From Phoma sp. XZ068 (taxonomy: Eukaryota > Ascomycota > Dothideomycetes > Pleosporales > Didymellaceae), in the NCBI GenBank assembly GCA_004835665.1, contig RBKR01000002.1, positions 434,001 through 498,000 of the forward strand: a stretch of DNA of 64,000 nucleotides, written 5' to 3'. The position numbers were made by a program, and so were the translations under genes. Numbering within the stretch: the stretch's first letter is position 1; every line of letters begins with the position of its first letter. Positions 35,742 through 47,849 of this stretch are shown one piece after another. A model generated the notes under the pieces. The model did not search any database. It worked only from the letters and a program-made list of their open reading frames with translations, and was not told where the DNA came from.

Positions 35742-35919
35742 GGTCGTGTTGTTGATAAGCTCCAGCTCTGGAGGAAATGACGTCTGAGCTCCCTGCCGAA
35801 TTAGCGGCTGGGCGTGGTAGCGTCGTACAACGAAGTACTACTTCCTAACTTCTATCACCTCAACAGCCAGATATTTGTGCCTTGCAGCTACTAGCGTCGT
35901 ACCTTCATGGCTTAAAAGC
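35742..35919. promoter_or_regulatory. Compact bidirectional promoter
   Basis: Only 178 bp separate the start codons of the thioesterase (minus) and the orphan gene (plus). I see no obvious TATA box for either; the stretch is the whole space available for both leaders and promoters. Confidence 0.4.
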
Positions 35920-37535
35920 ATGCACAATTCCATTGAGCTTGGACGAGCAGTCCTCTCAACATCAACAGCCAACCTCGAGCTTTGGCTCAAAACTTTGATC
36001 ACAGTCTCACCGCAACAGCAGTACACTAATCTCGAGCAGCACAGTGCAACTTCACTGTTGAGCATATTATCATCTGATGAAGTTTGGGTGGGTCGCGGGA
36101 ACGGGCTATACATCGATCTGGATCTCACCTTTAATGGCTATCCCCTTGCCGATGAACAGCTTCGACACCTTTCCGACACCTTTCTCGATGCACCAGTAAG
36201 TGCTCTCAACCCTTCTGTAAGCCCTGTCGCTTATAAGATGCCTATAGGTGTGGAAACAGCTGAAATTGCACCCATCATTGCCATATGATCCGACTCATGA
36301 GCCAGGGAAGTTGCGAATCATGGTCAGTCATGCAATTGATCGCACCGCACCTACAGTGAGACCACGTCATCGAGTGCTCCCAGACATATCCGCCGCAGAC
36401 CTGCGACCGCCTGAGGGAGTGTCAGCCTTCTCACTTGACTCGGTGCTGCTTTCTGCGGACATGTTTGAACTCGTCCAACGTAGAAAGGTCACAGCAGCTA
36501 AGCGACTAAAGATCTCGACAGATGTCAACAGTGTATCGCATCTCACACTAATGAGCCAATTGTCTGGTGAGCTTGATCAAGAAGCCGCGGATGAGCTTCT
36601 CCTGAATGCCAACGATATGACTCTCTCGCCAGCATCATCGCATACCTTGAAGCGAATGCGATCATCAGGTTCGGCATCAGCAAGGTCACTTCCCTTGCCA
36701 GTTACATCGCCAGGCGAAACCCATCAGAGTTGTCCTTTTACATTGCGGCCCTCTGAGTCACAACTTGAGACACCGAACAGAAAGGCAAGCCTTGATATTG
36801 CGACTGTACAAACACTGATCGATGGGGCGCTGCGACTCTCGGTCACCAGCAGCATTAGTAGCAAAACCCTTCCTGGGGTTAAAGTGAAAGCAAACACCTT
36901 TGGACCCGGACTTGCAGATATCGCGCCCACATTATGGAGACCAGGCTATTTGTTGGTAAGAAAGAGAAAATGGTCGTACCTAATTGATTAGGCTTACTGT
37001 TCCATAGGCGTTTTCTCAAAGAGCATGTCTGTTACCTGTTATTACTCGATCTCTTTGTCAACCAGTCGCTACTGGAAGCACTACTATAACGTCCTTGGGA
37101 AAGAGAATATCAGCTTTGATGGCCCCCTTGGTGTCCCTTCAGACAACGAAGAAAACACTGGTTCGAGAACCTGCAAGTGATTTGGATCAAAGACATCTAG
37201 TTGCGTGCACTGCTTCTCGACTCTGGGTACACTCGCAGAGAAATACGCCTTGCAAATCGGCAAACCCATTGCAGTCCTTCATGGTCACAAAATTACAGAC
37301 GGCATCCCGCCAGTCCGACGACATGCTAGAGGAATCGTGGCAGGAGGGTGAAGACGACATCAGATCTAGGCCCAGCGCAGTGGGTCCTGTCAGCAGCGGG
37401 GCGTCCGACGTCGATCAAGCGCTCGAGGATCGCCCTGCAATCTTAGCGGCTTGCAATGGAATCTTCTCAGAGGAGCATTTCTTGAGTGTGGCGGCCAGTC
37501 CGGACCACATCTTGTTTGCAAGCCTTGAACAATAA
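35920..37535 (+). CDS. Unknown ascomycete protein, three exons
   Basis: Exons 35920-36195, 36248-36955 and 37008-37535 all join in phase 0 and give 503 aa. I recognise no family. The first exon is helical with no signal peptide (LELWLKTLITVSP, DEVWVGRGNGLYIDLDLTF). The middle has a Leu/Ala-rich acidic stretch (LSGELDQEAADELLLNAND) and a Ser/Arg-rich disordered segment with SPG and TPNRK sites, which look like kinase targets. The last exon is basic then acidic (EESWQEGEDDIRS), with a short hydrophobic tail segment near the end. Nuclear or cytosolic location is likely from composition. The two GTAAG donors and ATAG acceptors are good, and the frame stays open through all joins, which supports coding. 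Alternative starts are not available upstream in frame. Confidence 0.65.
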
Positions 37536-40379
37536 GTGTTCCTTGGAGACGGCGGAGATGAGTGTTTCGAGCCCCTGAATTCCGTCACGTGTCGCGACAG
37601 CAAGTTCTCGTAGTCCATGGATCTCGAGTTTTGCATTTCATCACATGCATGCGGAGCATGCCGTCTTTCCGCTCGGCATGCGGCCAAAATGTCACAGCAC
37701 TCTGCTCCATGCTTAGTCAAGCTAGGGACTTCCCATGAGGACTTGCGATTTGACGGACTTCAAAGTCCGTAAACCTAGTTCTAGTCATTCGAAACTCCGC
37801 TAGTTGTACGTCCGCTCTCTTGCGATAAAGGCGAAGATACCCATGAGTATGCTCAACCGAGGGTTCACAAGTTACGATTGAATCGTTCACGACAAGATGA
37901 GTAACCGATCATTGATGCGGACTGTTCACAAGCTGATCGACGTCGTCGTGCGTGCAGTGTTTAACGGCGCAACCTATACCTACTGCGAGTCTGCTTTCCT
38001 GCCTACGACCAGCATGTTTTAAAACAGCTGTGCGTGAACGAAGGCGGAATCGAGAACGTTGCAGCTCCACGAGTCACTGTCAAGAGTGCAGTGAAGGGGA
38101 AGTCGAGCGAACATCTCCAGAACAGTACATTTGGAATGCAAGCAACTACTGACTCGGATGTGATGGGCGGGCCTAAACACGCAAACGGCTCGACCTTCCG
38201 CGCACTGTAGCGAGACCGTCGGTCCGCCAATGTGCATCCGAAGCCATGCAACCTTCCGAGGTTCATACCACCGGCAAGCACGGCACACCACAGAATCGGA
38301 TCTTCATAGCGCACTGTAGATGTAAGTCTCGTCATCTGTGGGTATTAAGAAGAAAAGAGAGCGAATGCATCAAAAAGGTCTCATGGAAGGATCGTTCAGC
38401 ATTATACGTCATTGCTCCCTTTACATCTGCCGAGCTGGCTTGACCGTCGCAAGAATACGGCCGTCTACACGAGGGCGAGATTGTCATCGAACCTCTACTA
38501 GAGAACCAAAATTCGAAAAACACTACTGCAAGCGAGACAGCCGTCAAAAGTTTCCTGTCAAAAAAACGTGGCTGACATCCAATGGACTGGTTTATGCGGG
38601 ATCTACCGCGGGACTGTGGTTGGATCAATCCAGAAAGGATTGTTTCATAGCCTAAACGCCTACGAAAGTTACTCGAGTTTTACGCAGGAACACGCGAATA
38701 CGAACTATACCTGCGGAAGAGCGTCATTACGATACTATTATATAGGTCATCATTATATCAGCAACGAATTGGGAGATGAGAGAAGCATGATTGCGATGCG
38801 AGATATTTGAGCGGAAGAATATCGTTACTCGTATCTCAATACCCCGCTGATGATTTCGGAAGGATCGTTGAGCCCATCTCATCTCCCAAGGCTAGCGCAG
38901 ATCGTCCCAGCACGGACCAGACCCTAAGCCACAACATGACCAGCAGCCAGGTCTTCCTCCTTCCAAAGTTGGATCGACAAATGCTTCATGACTCTCGCAG
39001 AGACTATCTATTATGGACGTCTTTGGAGGGGCGAGCACGTGTTAAATCCTTCGAAGACACTGTGGACCACGGACCGTCCGCGATCTGCCAACATAGTCAA
39101 AATGTTGTGACTGAACCCCTGTGTTCCACATTATTGGCGTTACCATGACCAAATGCATGTCAAATGAACTGCTAGATGCGGGAGGCCGCAGTACAGCAAT
39201 CCGGACGCTGTAAGCTAGCAGATTGCGCAAGAGCAGACATGTTCTTTTCCCGTATGGCCACTCGGAGCAGCCGGCCGCTAATGTGGCTTGACAATAGGCA
39301 AGACCAGGCGAAAAGCGCAAATTACCTTCCGACCCTAGTGGAGATCGATCACGGTGGATCTGCCAGACTCAGCATTCGTGGCCGCAGCCGCACTGCGGCC
39401 GATGATCACGATCGACGCTCACAGCTTGGCCTGGGGAAAACGAAACAACTCCAACATAAGGTTCACATGTCGAAAACTTGGTCCGCGTTCCACAAAATTG
39501 TACACAACTTCATGCGAATGGCCCTTTCGGTGGGGGAGGATGCGCCTCGGCAATACGCTAGCTTCGCCGACCACGTTTTATTTTGGTTCCAAGGTACCTT
39601 TTAGCGATGAACCACAACTCTGAGCTTCTAGCCGTCGGATGACACACGGGCTACGTATATACGCGTTTTGACATGTTTAGGGTGGACCTGTCATGGGCGG
39701 TAACAGGCTTCACTCAACTGGAATCTCAGGTCAACTACAATTCTCGATCCTTGAAGTGGGAATAAAATATTATGCTCAGACAGGGGAATTATTCTCAGAC
39801 GCTTTAATGACATGCATGCTGACAGTCTGCGAGCCGTTGAGCTCGGTTGACCTGGCGGAGTATTCGAACCTTATCGAGGCTCGAATCACGCTTGTTCACT
39901 ACGGCCCCTCGGGGCTCCACCTATGTCAGCGGTGTCCCAATTGGTGTGGCGTTCGGGGTTGGGACTTCAATAGGCTGTGGCAATGGCTTAGGGTGGAGCT
40001 GAGCGTTTACCTGCTCGACGGGGTGAACGCTGTTACAGTGGCCGCTCCAGACTAAGGTACCAGCCAAGTCTAAGTGACAGACAGCATGTCAGTACAAAAC
40101 GAAACACCCTGCATCTAAACACGGAAGGCTTTCTGCGCCACGATCTTCTGCATTTCGCTTTGGGCCTGTTGTCGCAGGATTGCTGCTCGCGGGTAGGTTT
40201 GGAAAAAGCATCGTTCCAACTCCCCTCAGCAACGCCAATCAACTACGAGAACCAATCATACGACCAAATACACCAGTTCTGGGTCGCAGGTACAGATGAT
40301 CTAATCACACATCATTCTCAACGGATCCTCGAGCCACCACAACTCAGCTGGGTGACATCTGTTACTTAGGTTGCCCATC
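37536..40379. other. Gene-poor stretch, nothing recognised
   Basis: About 2.8 kb between the orphan gene and the MHYT gene. The longest frames (38338-38655, 39176-39604 and 39693-40055, all +) have no domain or splice support and overlap others on both strands. No repeats or mobile-element hallmarks were seen by eye. Confidence 0.45.
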
Positions 40380-43013
40380 ATGAGTCCAAGCCCTGAGCTT
40401 GTGGCTAAATATCCCATCGGGAGCAGGCCAAACATTTCGTTTACACCATATCTCATCTTCTGTTCGTATCTGGTCAGCCTGATCGGATCTGCAACGACAG
40501 TAGAGCTTTTACATCGAAGAGTATCAGGCTCGGGATGGAGATCATCGTACGTTGGCAACACCAAGCTAAGAATAGAAGCTGACAGACATAGGGTGCAAAT
40601 TGCAGGCTGTTCAGTTTCATTCGGACTGGTAGCGATTTGGTGTATGCATTTCGTTGGCAACCGAGCCATCGTCTTGGGTGACGGTGAAGACGAGATCCAG
40701 CTATACTACAGTCCTGCGTTTACCGCAATATCCGCTATCATTCCGGTCATTGTCATCTTCTTGGGACTTATGGTCGCCGACCGGTTCTACAAGCGAAGCA
40801 AGCATGCTGCCATTCGAGTCGTCGCCCTCGTTGTTTGCGGCATCTGTGCTGGCGCAGCCATTACTGAGATGCACTACCTCGGAAACAATGGCACCACGAA
40901 CTATCATCTGCATCTCAGCTGGCCGCACGTATTCGGAGCTGCAGGCATTGCAGTGGGAGCAAGTTTGCTGTCATTTGGCCTCTTCTTCCATTGGAGTGGA
41001 TTGTGGCTCAACAACATCTTCAGACGTGCTGTGGTTGCTTGTTTCCTGGCTTTGGCTGTTTCCGGCATGCACTGGACTGGTGCCGCTGGTACATGGTACG
41101 AGGTTCGAGGGTACCATGAAGGATCGGGCCAGGAACGAAACGTTACACTTATTATCGCTCTTTGTTTGGTAAGGATGGCTCGTTCCTTCTACTGCACTCG
41201 CTGATAGTTAATAGTGCCTGAGCGCTTGCGCTGTCTGCTTCCTGCTTGGCTTCCTGAAGCAACGTCACCGTCGACTCCTCAAAGATCGCGCGCAGCAGGT
41301 CGTGCTCGCATGCGCTACATTTGACGAGAGCGGTAGACTGCTGGTCAGCCAAGGCGGTCTTCTGCCTTGCCAGACGATTACTCGACAGTTCCATCAAAGG
41401 GTACGCTTGCCATGAGACCTATCGTACACATCAACGGAAGCTAACTTGAACAGACATTTGACGATGAATTCAACACTTCACACCCTGTGTTCCAATGGAT
41501 CTTCAGAATTTCTCACCACTGGGGAGGTATCATTGACTTGATCCCGTCTATGCGCGAACATCTACACAGCACCGGATATTTGCAAACGACTTCGCCCTCC
41601 ACCGCAGCGGAGAGTCGTAGCTCTTACAGCTCTGATGACGACTCGACGTACTCTGCCACCTTCCGAGAACTGTTCTGTGTCACCGCTTACGATATCGCAA
41701 AAACACTTGACACTGGTCTTCAGAATCTAGGACACCTATATGAAGAGGTCGTAACTACAGGCACTTCAATGTCAATGGCAAGAACTGTGTTCAAGGACCC
41801 GCACGACCGAAAGGAAATTATAGCAGCGGACGTGGCAAAGAAGGATGTTGAGACTGGCATGGCCAGCCCAATTCTCTTTGGTCGAGGGCAAATGTTGGTT
41901 CTGACAAAGAAGGCTGATACAAGCGAAGTGAAGCGTCTGCAGAACCTCGGATATCATTTTGCGAACATTGAACAGGTTGGCGACAATCTTGCTCGTAGTT
42001 TGCAGGTGAGCCGGGATGACCTGCATGCTATGGTCGGCCGCTGGCACTCTTTTAGCCAAAGGGAGCCTTCGATTCCATCGAGCGGAACATATCTAGCCTC
42101 CTTCCTTTTGCAACCTGCGCCAGGTATGCGAGGCCTCGATGTCATCGTTCCCCGATCGAACCCAGACAGGCTGCCCATGGTCAAGCTGGCAAACAGCGAG
42201 CTCACTCTGGGTCAGTTGAAGGTTCTGGCCAGCTTCAACGGGCTATCACTGGATGACTGTCTCGCACGTACCGGCCAACGTTCCGGCTTGGAGAGTGAGG
42301 AGGACGACAAGTTTCTGGAAACGTTTCGCAACAGGATACTTGACCTCCTACACAATGCACCAGAGTCCGCGTTACATCGTGCCATCTTCTCTGCGAAGCA
42401 ACTAGACATTGCCCATGGCGTTGCTGGTCCAAAAGAACACAGCCCAGCGACCGTGTTCGCATTCTGTGGTATCAAGGAGATTTACATTCAGTCCCTTCAG
42501 AGCGTGACTCTGAAGTGTATCCCTATGTCTTTCTTCCAAACATATCTCCGGTCGTACCCTGGCTCTCCTGATCACCAGATCCTGGCGATCCGGAATCACA
42601 AGGAGTTTGCTACCCTCACACGAACTCCGTCCATCACCAAGGAACCTGAGAAGCGTAGCAACAGGTGGCATCTCAAGCTGCGACCACACCGGTCCATGTC
42701 ATCTGACTTGACGCTGCAGCCTGACTCTTGTTCGGAGAAGGGCCTGGTCCCAACATCACCATTCGCCGACGCAAGCAGCAGTCACCCTTGGGGCGGCATC
42801 ATGGTCACATCCACACAGCAAATCGTCCACGATGAATCGAAGAAGAGCGGGTCGACCATGGAACTGCGCGACATGGGCGTCAAGTCTGTGGCTGGTGTTG
42901 CGGATACAGAGCAGCAGACACTGGCCGACAAACTGATGTCGATCACAACAGCGTTTCGCGACCCGCATGCAACACGAGCGCTGCCGAAGGAGCTGTACTA
43001 TGGAAGGAGATAG
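40380..43013 (+). CDS. MHYT-domain membrane sensor-like protein
   Basis: Exons 40380-41168, 41215-41400 and 41454-43013 join in phase 0 and give 844 aa. The first ~300 residues hold a seven-helix MHYT domain with its three repeated metal-ligand motifs, MHFVGN, MHYLGN and MHWTGA, each near the membrane face. In bacteria the MHYT domain is proposed to sense O2, CO or NO through copper. The long C-terminal part is cytosolic. It has PAS-like wording after the last helix (VVLACATFDESGRLLVSQGG), then mixed helical segments (YDIAKTLDTGLQNLGHLYEEV) and a Ser-rich tail. No GGDEF, EAL, kinase or receiver domain is visible, so output is unknown. Fungal MHYT proteins of this size are known in ascomycetes but poorly studied. 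Confidence 0.85.
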
Positions 43014-43500
43014 ATGAGCAAGAGGACGTGTCTGGCGTAAGCATTGTCGGCGTTCTCGTTTCAAACTTGGAATATCCACACATCCGGCGCATTTAAGGAT
43101 TTACGTATAGGTTAGGGAGTAGAACGGTGTTCATCATGAGGTTACTGTAGATGGTTGAAGCTTAATGTGTATACGAATTAAACAATATAGAAATGATGTT
43201 GTGCCTGGTAATGAGTGATGCATGACTTGTCCGATAACGCAGGCCGCCCTAGCCCCTGTCCCTGTCGTGGGGCGATTAGCAAATGACGCTGCTGCCGAAC
43301 TTTCTCAAGAAATGCCCCGCGACAGCATCGAGCTTCACAACAGTCACGACGTCCACCAATTGCCTCTCTAATACTCTGACGAGGTAATTGCGCATTTGTC
43401 GAAAGAGCCATCATCTTGATTCTATACGCATCCTACCACCCGGAGGCACAAACGACTCACGGTTCCAATACCGCCCACGGCGGCCCCTCTCCAACTCACC
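43014..43500. other. Intergenic between tandem genes
   Basis: 3' flank of the MHYT gene and promoter/leader of CIA1. The last ~70 nt before 43501 are C/A-rich, typical of a fungal leader. No other feature seen. Confidence 0.5.
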
Positions 43501-44814
43501 ATGTCGACAACAACGCCAACGCCTACACTCACACACCTCTCAACCCTCTCGCCGCCATCGAACTCGCGAACATGGCAAACCGCACCCCACCCAACGCAGC
43601 CGATCGTCGCAACAGCCTGTTCAGACCGCAGCGTGCGCGTCTACAGCCTCACCTCGTTCACGCTGCTCCACGCCATCACAGGCGGGCACAAGCGCTCCGT
43701 GCGCTCCTGTAGCTGGAAACCGCACACGTCCGGCCAATCCGTCCTGGCAACAGGTTCCTTCGACAGCAGCGCGGGCATCTGGCGCAAAGAAGACGGCGAC
43801 CGGCTCGAACACGAGGTCGGTCGGGAAGTCGGCGACGAGGAAGATGAGGACGCTGAGGAGTACCAGTTTAGCTGTATCCTTGATGGCCATGAGTCGGAAA
43901 TCAAGTCCCTCACTTGGTCGCCTTCCGGCCAGTACTTGGCGACTTGTTCCCGTGACAAGAGTGTTTGGATTTGGGAGGAGCTGGAGGATGATAATTTTGA
44001 GACGGTTGCGGTGCTGCAGGAGCATGATGGCGATGTCAAGTGTGTGGCGTGGCATCCGGAGGAGGACTTGCTGGTGAGCAGTAGCTACGACGACACGGTG
44101 CGGTTTTACAGGGAGGATCAGGACGACTGGGTGCAAGTTGCTATGGTGGATGGGCACAAGATGACGGTGTGGTGGGTTGAGTTTGAGGGGTCAGGCATGT
44201 CGAAGCACGATTTCAGGAGGCAAAGAGATCGGCTGGAGCAGACACAGGTACAGCACATTGAGGCGCTGGAGCAGAGTGGGCCGAGACTGGCGACTTGCTC
44301 TGATGACTGCACTGTGCGCATCTGGCGAAGGAAGCCCAGAGAAGGCGCCAACACTCAGAACTCTGGCATGCCATCCATCATCCGCTCCGCCGCCATCGAC
44401 GAAGACTGGTATCAAGAGGCCATCCTCCCCCGAGCTCACGACCGCGCCATCTACTCCGTTAGCTGGAGCCGTGTAACCGGACTCCTCGTAAGCGCTGGCA
44501 GTGACGGAAAGATAGTGGTGTACAAGGAGAGGTGGAGGGCTCAGGAGCCGAATGGTGCTGCAGATGACACTGCAATGGAAGGCGTGGAGGGCGCTGATGG
44601 TGCTGCTGTAGAAGCAAGCGAAGCTTCACTGACGGAGTGGGTAGTGGTTGCGGAGATCTTCTCTGCACACGACGTTTTCGAGATCAACCACGTTACCTGG
44701 GCAAAGAGAGCGGACAAGGGCAAGAGATGGGATGGTGAGGAGGTTATCGTCAGCACAGGAGATGAGGGTGAGGTGCGTGTATGGACATTGGACGAGGCCG
44801 TCATGAAGGCATGA
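43501..44814 (+). CDS. CIA1: Cytosolic Fe-S assembly WD40 protein CIA1
   Basis: One exon of 437 aa. A seven-bladed WD40 propeller is visible from ATACSDRSVRVY, GGHKRSVRSCSWKP, LATGSFDSSAGIW, DGHESEIKSLTWSPSG, LATCSRDKSVWIWE, EHDGDVKCVAWHPEEDLLVSSSYDDTVRFY, ATCSDDCTVRIW and the final HDVFEINHVTWA...VRVWTLDE. The spacing and blade wording match Cia1/Ciao1, the propeller that joins the CIA targeting complex (with Cia2 and Met18) and delivers 4Fe-4S clusters to cytosolic and nuclear proteins. The protein is longer than yeast Cia1 (330 aa). Most extra length is an acidic insert around EVGDEEDEDAEEY, a segment between blades near RRQRDRLEQTQ, and a poorly conserved stretch before the last blade. 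The start ATG at 43501 precedes a Thr/Pro-rich leader of ~20 residues. Confidence 0.93.
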   Translation: MSTTTPTPTLTHLSTLSPPSNSRTWQTAPHPTQPIVATACSDRSVRVYSLTSFTLLHAITGGHKRSVRSCSWKPHTSGQSVLATGSFDSSAGIWRKEDGDRLEHEVGREVGDEEDEDAEEYQFSCILDGHESEIKSLTWSPSGQYLATCSRDKSVWIWEELEDDNFETVAVLQEHDGDVKCVAWHPEEDLLVSSSYDDTVRFYREDQDDWVQVAMVDGHKMTVWWVEFEGSGMSKHDFRRQRDRLEQTQVQHIEALEQSGPRLATCSDDCTVRIWRRKPREGANTQNSGMPSIIRSAAIDEDWYQEAILPRAHDRAIYSVSWSRVTGLLVSAGSDGKIVVYKERWRAQEPNGAADDTAMEGVEGADGAAVEASEASLTEWVVVAEIFSAHDVFEINHVTWAKRADKGKRWDGEEVIVSTGDEGEVRVWTLDEAVMKA

Positions 44815-45501
44815 AGAGGTACGATACTTGTCAAGGTCCTCATCTATTGCATATATGGTGGCGTAGCATAACTTTGTGAAATCTATCACGACATGGAGTA
44901 AATGCCTCAGGATTCAGGGGCTCCTGCCGTGCTGCCAACACACTCACTTCCATCAAGATGCTCCATGTGAGACACAGTGACGACCGCCAGGCTCATCGTA
45001 CCAAAATATTCGAGCTTGAGCCACGCTGACGACAGGCTGCATCCAGATTGCATCAAGTATGGGCGCACGTGGGGTTGCGCAGACTGTGGCTTTGCTTGCT
45101 TTGGAGATGCTTTGGCCGGATTGCGGCTATGACGTTTGGGGCGATCTGCACTCGATCAGGGAACGGGCTTCAAAATTATGGACTGATGCAATCTCGCGTG
45201 CAGCGTGTCAACATCTCAAGACACTCCTTCGTCTGCGACATTCTAGCACTTGAATGCTATTTCTTTCCTACAATACCTAATTGCAGTGATCACGTCCTGT
45301 GCACTGCCATTTCTGTTGCTCTGCTGGCCACCGGTAGCACCCGTGTTGGCGTCTAAAGCTCCATAACCCCAGGATCCGCCGCACTCGACCCTCCGCCTCT
45401 CAACAAGCGGCGAGCCACCTTTCACCCCACGCGCGCCATTGCTGTCCATAACGCGGCAGTAGCCACCGTTCTTATAGCACGCATCCCTCAACACCACACA
45501 T
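44815..45501. other. Intergenic between tandem genes
   Basis: CIA1 3' flank and promoter of the cytidylyltransferase. Short frames at 45048-45356 have no family character. Confidence 0.5.
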
Positions 45502-46950
45502 ATGCCACCTAAGCGCAAGAGGTCCAATACCGTTGGCTCCGTGAAGAAGGACGCAATGGACGTCGTGCAGCCATCCTCCCGCGACGCGTCGGATGAGGGC
45601 GCCGAGGACTCTGTCTTGCAGGAAGTCACATCCAAAAAGGAACGCCAGGCCGAGGCGACCGGCGCGTCAAAACGCGGACGCGCCGAACACACCAACGAGG
45701 ACAGCGACGCCGAGGACGATGACGAGCGCATCAGCAAGAAGAGCCGGCGCTCATCCGCCGACAAGATTAAGAATGGCGAGAACGGCGAGGCAAGCACAAT
45801 GCGCATGGAAGCACCCCCAGGCGCTGGCCTGACCGACCCCGCTGGCGGCTACAAGACGAACCCTCCCTCATTAGACCGTCCCATCCGCGTGTACGCAGAC
45901 GGCGTCTTCGATCTCTTCCACATTGGTCACATGCGCGCGCTGCAGCAGGCAAAGAGCGCGTTCGCCCACCTGGCGCCCAACAACCCACAGGTCGAGCTCG
46001 TCGTTGGCGTCACGGGCGACACCGAGACACACAAGCGCAAGGGCCTCACAGTCCTGTCTGCGAGGGAACGCGCTGAGAGCGTGCGTCACTGTAAATGGGT
46101 CGATGAGGTGATTCCAGACTGCCCCTGGATCGTCACGACCGACTTCCTCGAGAAGCACAAGATCGATTATGTCGCTCATGACGACCTGCCCTACGGCGCA
46201 GACGAGGGAGACGACATCTACGGTCCTATCAAGGAGAGAGGCATGTTCCTGGTCACACAGCGAACTGAGGGTCTAAGCACAACAGGCATAATCACAAAGT
46301 AAGGATACCCCAGGCAAATAAACAGCACATACTAATGCTATCCAGGATTGTCCGCGACTACGACCAGTACATTGACCGCCAGCTCAAGCGCGGTACGTCG
46401 CGCAAGGAGCTCAACGTCTCCTGGCTCAAGAAGAACGAGCTCGATCTCAAGCGCAACATGGTCGAATTCCGCGACAGCATCAAGGCCAACTGGGCCACTA
46501 CCGGCCAAGAACTCACAAAAGACTTCCGCCAGTTCTGGCAATCGAGTCGCCCAGCAAGCCCAGCTAGGACACCCACGCGCGAGCACCCGAATGCCATGGA
46601 ACAGGCAGGAGTTGATGCACGATCGCCATCTGCTTTGTCAAGACTCAGCCATTTGGACATCCCACGTGCGAGCAATGCAGAGCGGGGAAGCTCAGAGTTC
46701 ACGGCTGGTTACAACTTGGGCTTGATTGGCGGTGTAAGAGCATGGGTACGTAGCTCTCAAAACCTAAATTGGCCTCAGAGCACGTACTAACTATGCCCAG
46801 ATGGCTAGAAGCCGCCGTAACCTGAATGACAGCAGACCACAGAGCCCATCGAACAGCAGTGAAGACGAGCGCGAAGACCGTAGCCCACAGGCTGAGCCTC
46901 GTCGTGGACGCAGCGGCAAGAAGAGCGACGACTTGGACATCGAGGCTTAG
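45502..46950 (+). CDS. PCT1: Choline-phosphate cytidylyltransferase
   Basis: Exons 45502-46298, 46346-46745 and 46801-46950 give 448 aa. It makes CDP-choline from CTP and phosphocholine, the rate-limiting step of the Kennedy route to phosphatidylcholine, at nuclear/ER membranes. The N-terminus is charged with likely nuclear signals (PPKRKRS, ISKKSRRSS). The nucleotidyltransferase domain runs ~128-260 with the CTP-binding HIGH signature (VFDLFHIGHMRAL, ~140), the choline-phosphate segment (HCKWVDEVIPDCPW), YVAHDDLPY and RTEGLSTTGII (~254). After it come the linker helix RGTSRKELNVSWLKKNE and a long amphipathic region M that binds lipid-poor membranes. A Ser/Pro-rich tail (RPQSPSNSSEDE) is the usual phosphorylation region. 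Both introns split conserved sequence cleanly. Confidence 0.96.
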
Positions 46951-47549
46951 ATGGCTTCGGTCGTGCTGGGTGTCATACCACCAACTCCCGATGAGGGGCA
47001 ACCGTCTCTCGGAGAAGCCGAGTTACAGACGTGACGCGAAACGCACCAACCACTGCAATGGCAACTTGTTTGGGAGGTAACGACAGTTCCGTACGACATC
47101 AACACACACGTGGCAATGTGAATTTCACCAAATTGGGCATCCAGCGCAACACTTCGGTCCCCACCAAAACTTCCTCCCTCGGGCAGCCTTGCATTCAGCC
47201 TCATATTACTATCGTCTCGTTGATCTTTTCCTCGCGACACCGAAAATGGGATTTGGCAGGTTGATGAGCAGCTTGCATAGACTGGCGCAGCGGAGCAAAT
47301 TGTTACCTTTGCCTCCTTCATGACAATACTTAATACACGACTTCATTTGCTTCACCCAAACGCTCTTCACACACAGCACTGATTGCAGCTTGTCAAGCAC
47401 AACTATACTAATGCCACCTCACCAGCAACTGCTTGCTCCATGGAAAACTTACAAGAACACTAGATGCAGCCGATCAGATCACCAGCAGCAGCATTACTCA
47501 CACAGAGAGAAACGTCCATACATCGTTCCCCACCCAAGACCACGATATC
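46951..47549. other. Intergenic, no gene seen
   Basis: 3' flank of PCT1 and leader of the small cysteine-framework gene. The frame at 47031-47264 has no protein character. Confidence 0.5.
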
Positions 47550-47849
47550 ATGTGCACCATTACCTTCGCCCACGGCACTTGCGCTTGTCTACCCATGCCC
47601 GCCGATCGCCCCTACCACCTCTGCGCAGTAGCGAAATCTCGCTCCCCGACTCAGGCGTGTCCGCGAGGTACTTGCACCGTCAGCGTTGCGACGTATGCGC
47701 AAGAATGCGAGTGGTGTTGGAAGACGGGTCGAGCGCACTACAAGAAAGGTGACCGAGACTATGTAAGGGATAGGAATATGAGGAGGGGGAAGCAGTATGT
47801 CAGTAGGCTGCAGATGAAGGGAATGGAGGATGAGAGGAGGGTGTTGTAG
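47550..47849 (+). CDS. Small cysteine-framework protein, second copy of the pattern
   Basis: A 99-aa frame starting at the ATG in ATATCATGTGC. Cysteines fall at 2, 11, 13, 25, 37, 42, 53 and 56. Positions 2, 11 and 25 and the closing CxxC (QECEWCW) correspond to the protein at 33302. There is no signal peptide. The second half is basic (HYKKGDRDYVRDRNMRRG) and helical, suggesting binding to nucleic acid or an acidic partner, which is speculative. The frame continues upstream without an ATG, so this start is the only AUG choice unless an exon lies farther left. Zinc binding is inferred from the paired cysteines; no function is known to me. Confidence 0.6.
   Translation: MCTITFAHGTCACLPMPADRPYHLCAVAKSRSPTQACPRGTCTVSVATYAQECEWCWKTGRAHYKKGDRDYVRDRNMRRGKQYVSRLQMKGMEDERRVL

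Noticed and set aside
43388..44157. Long + and minus frames within CIA1
   Set aside because: Shadows of the WD40 gene; the CIA1 frame carries all propeller repeats.
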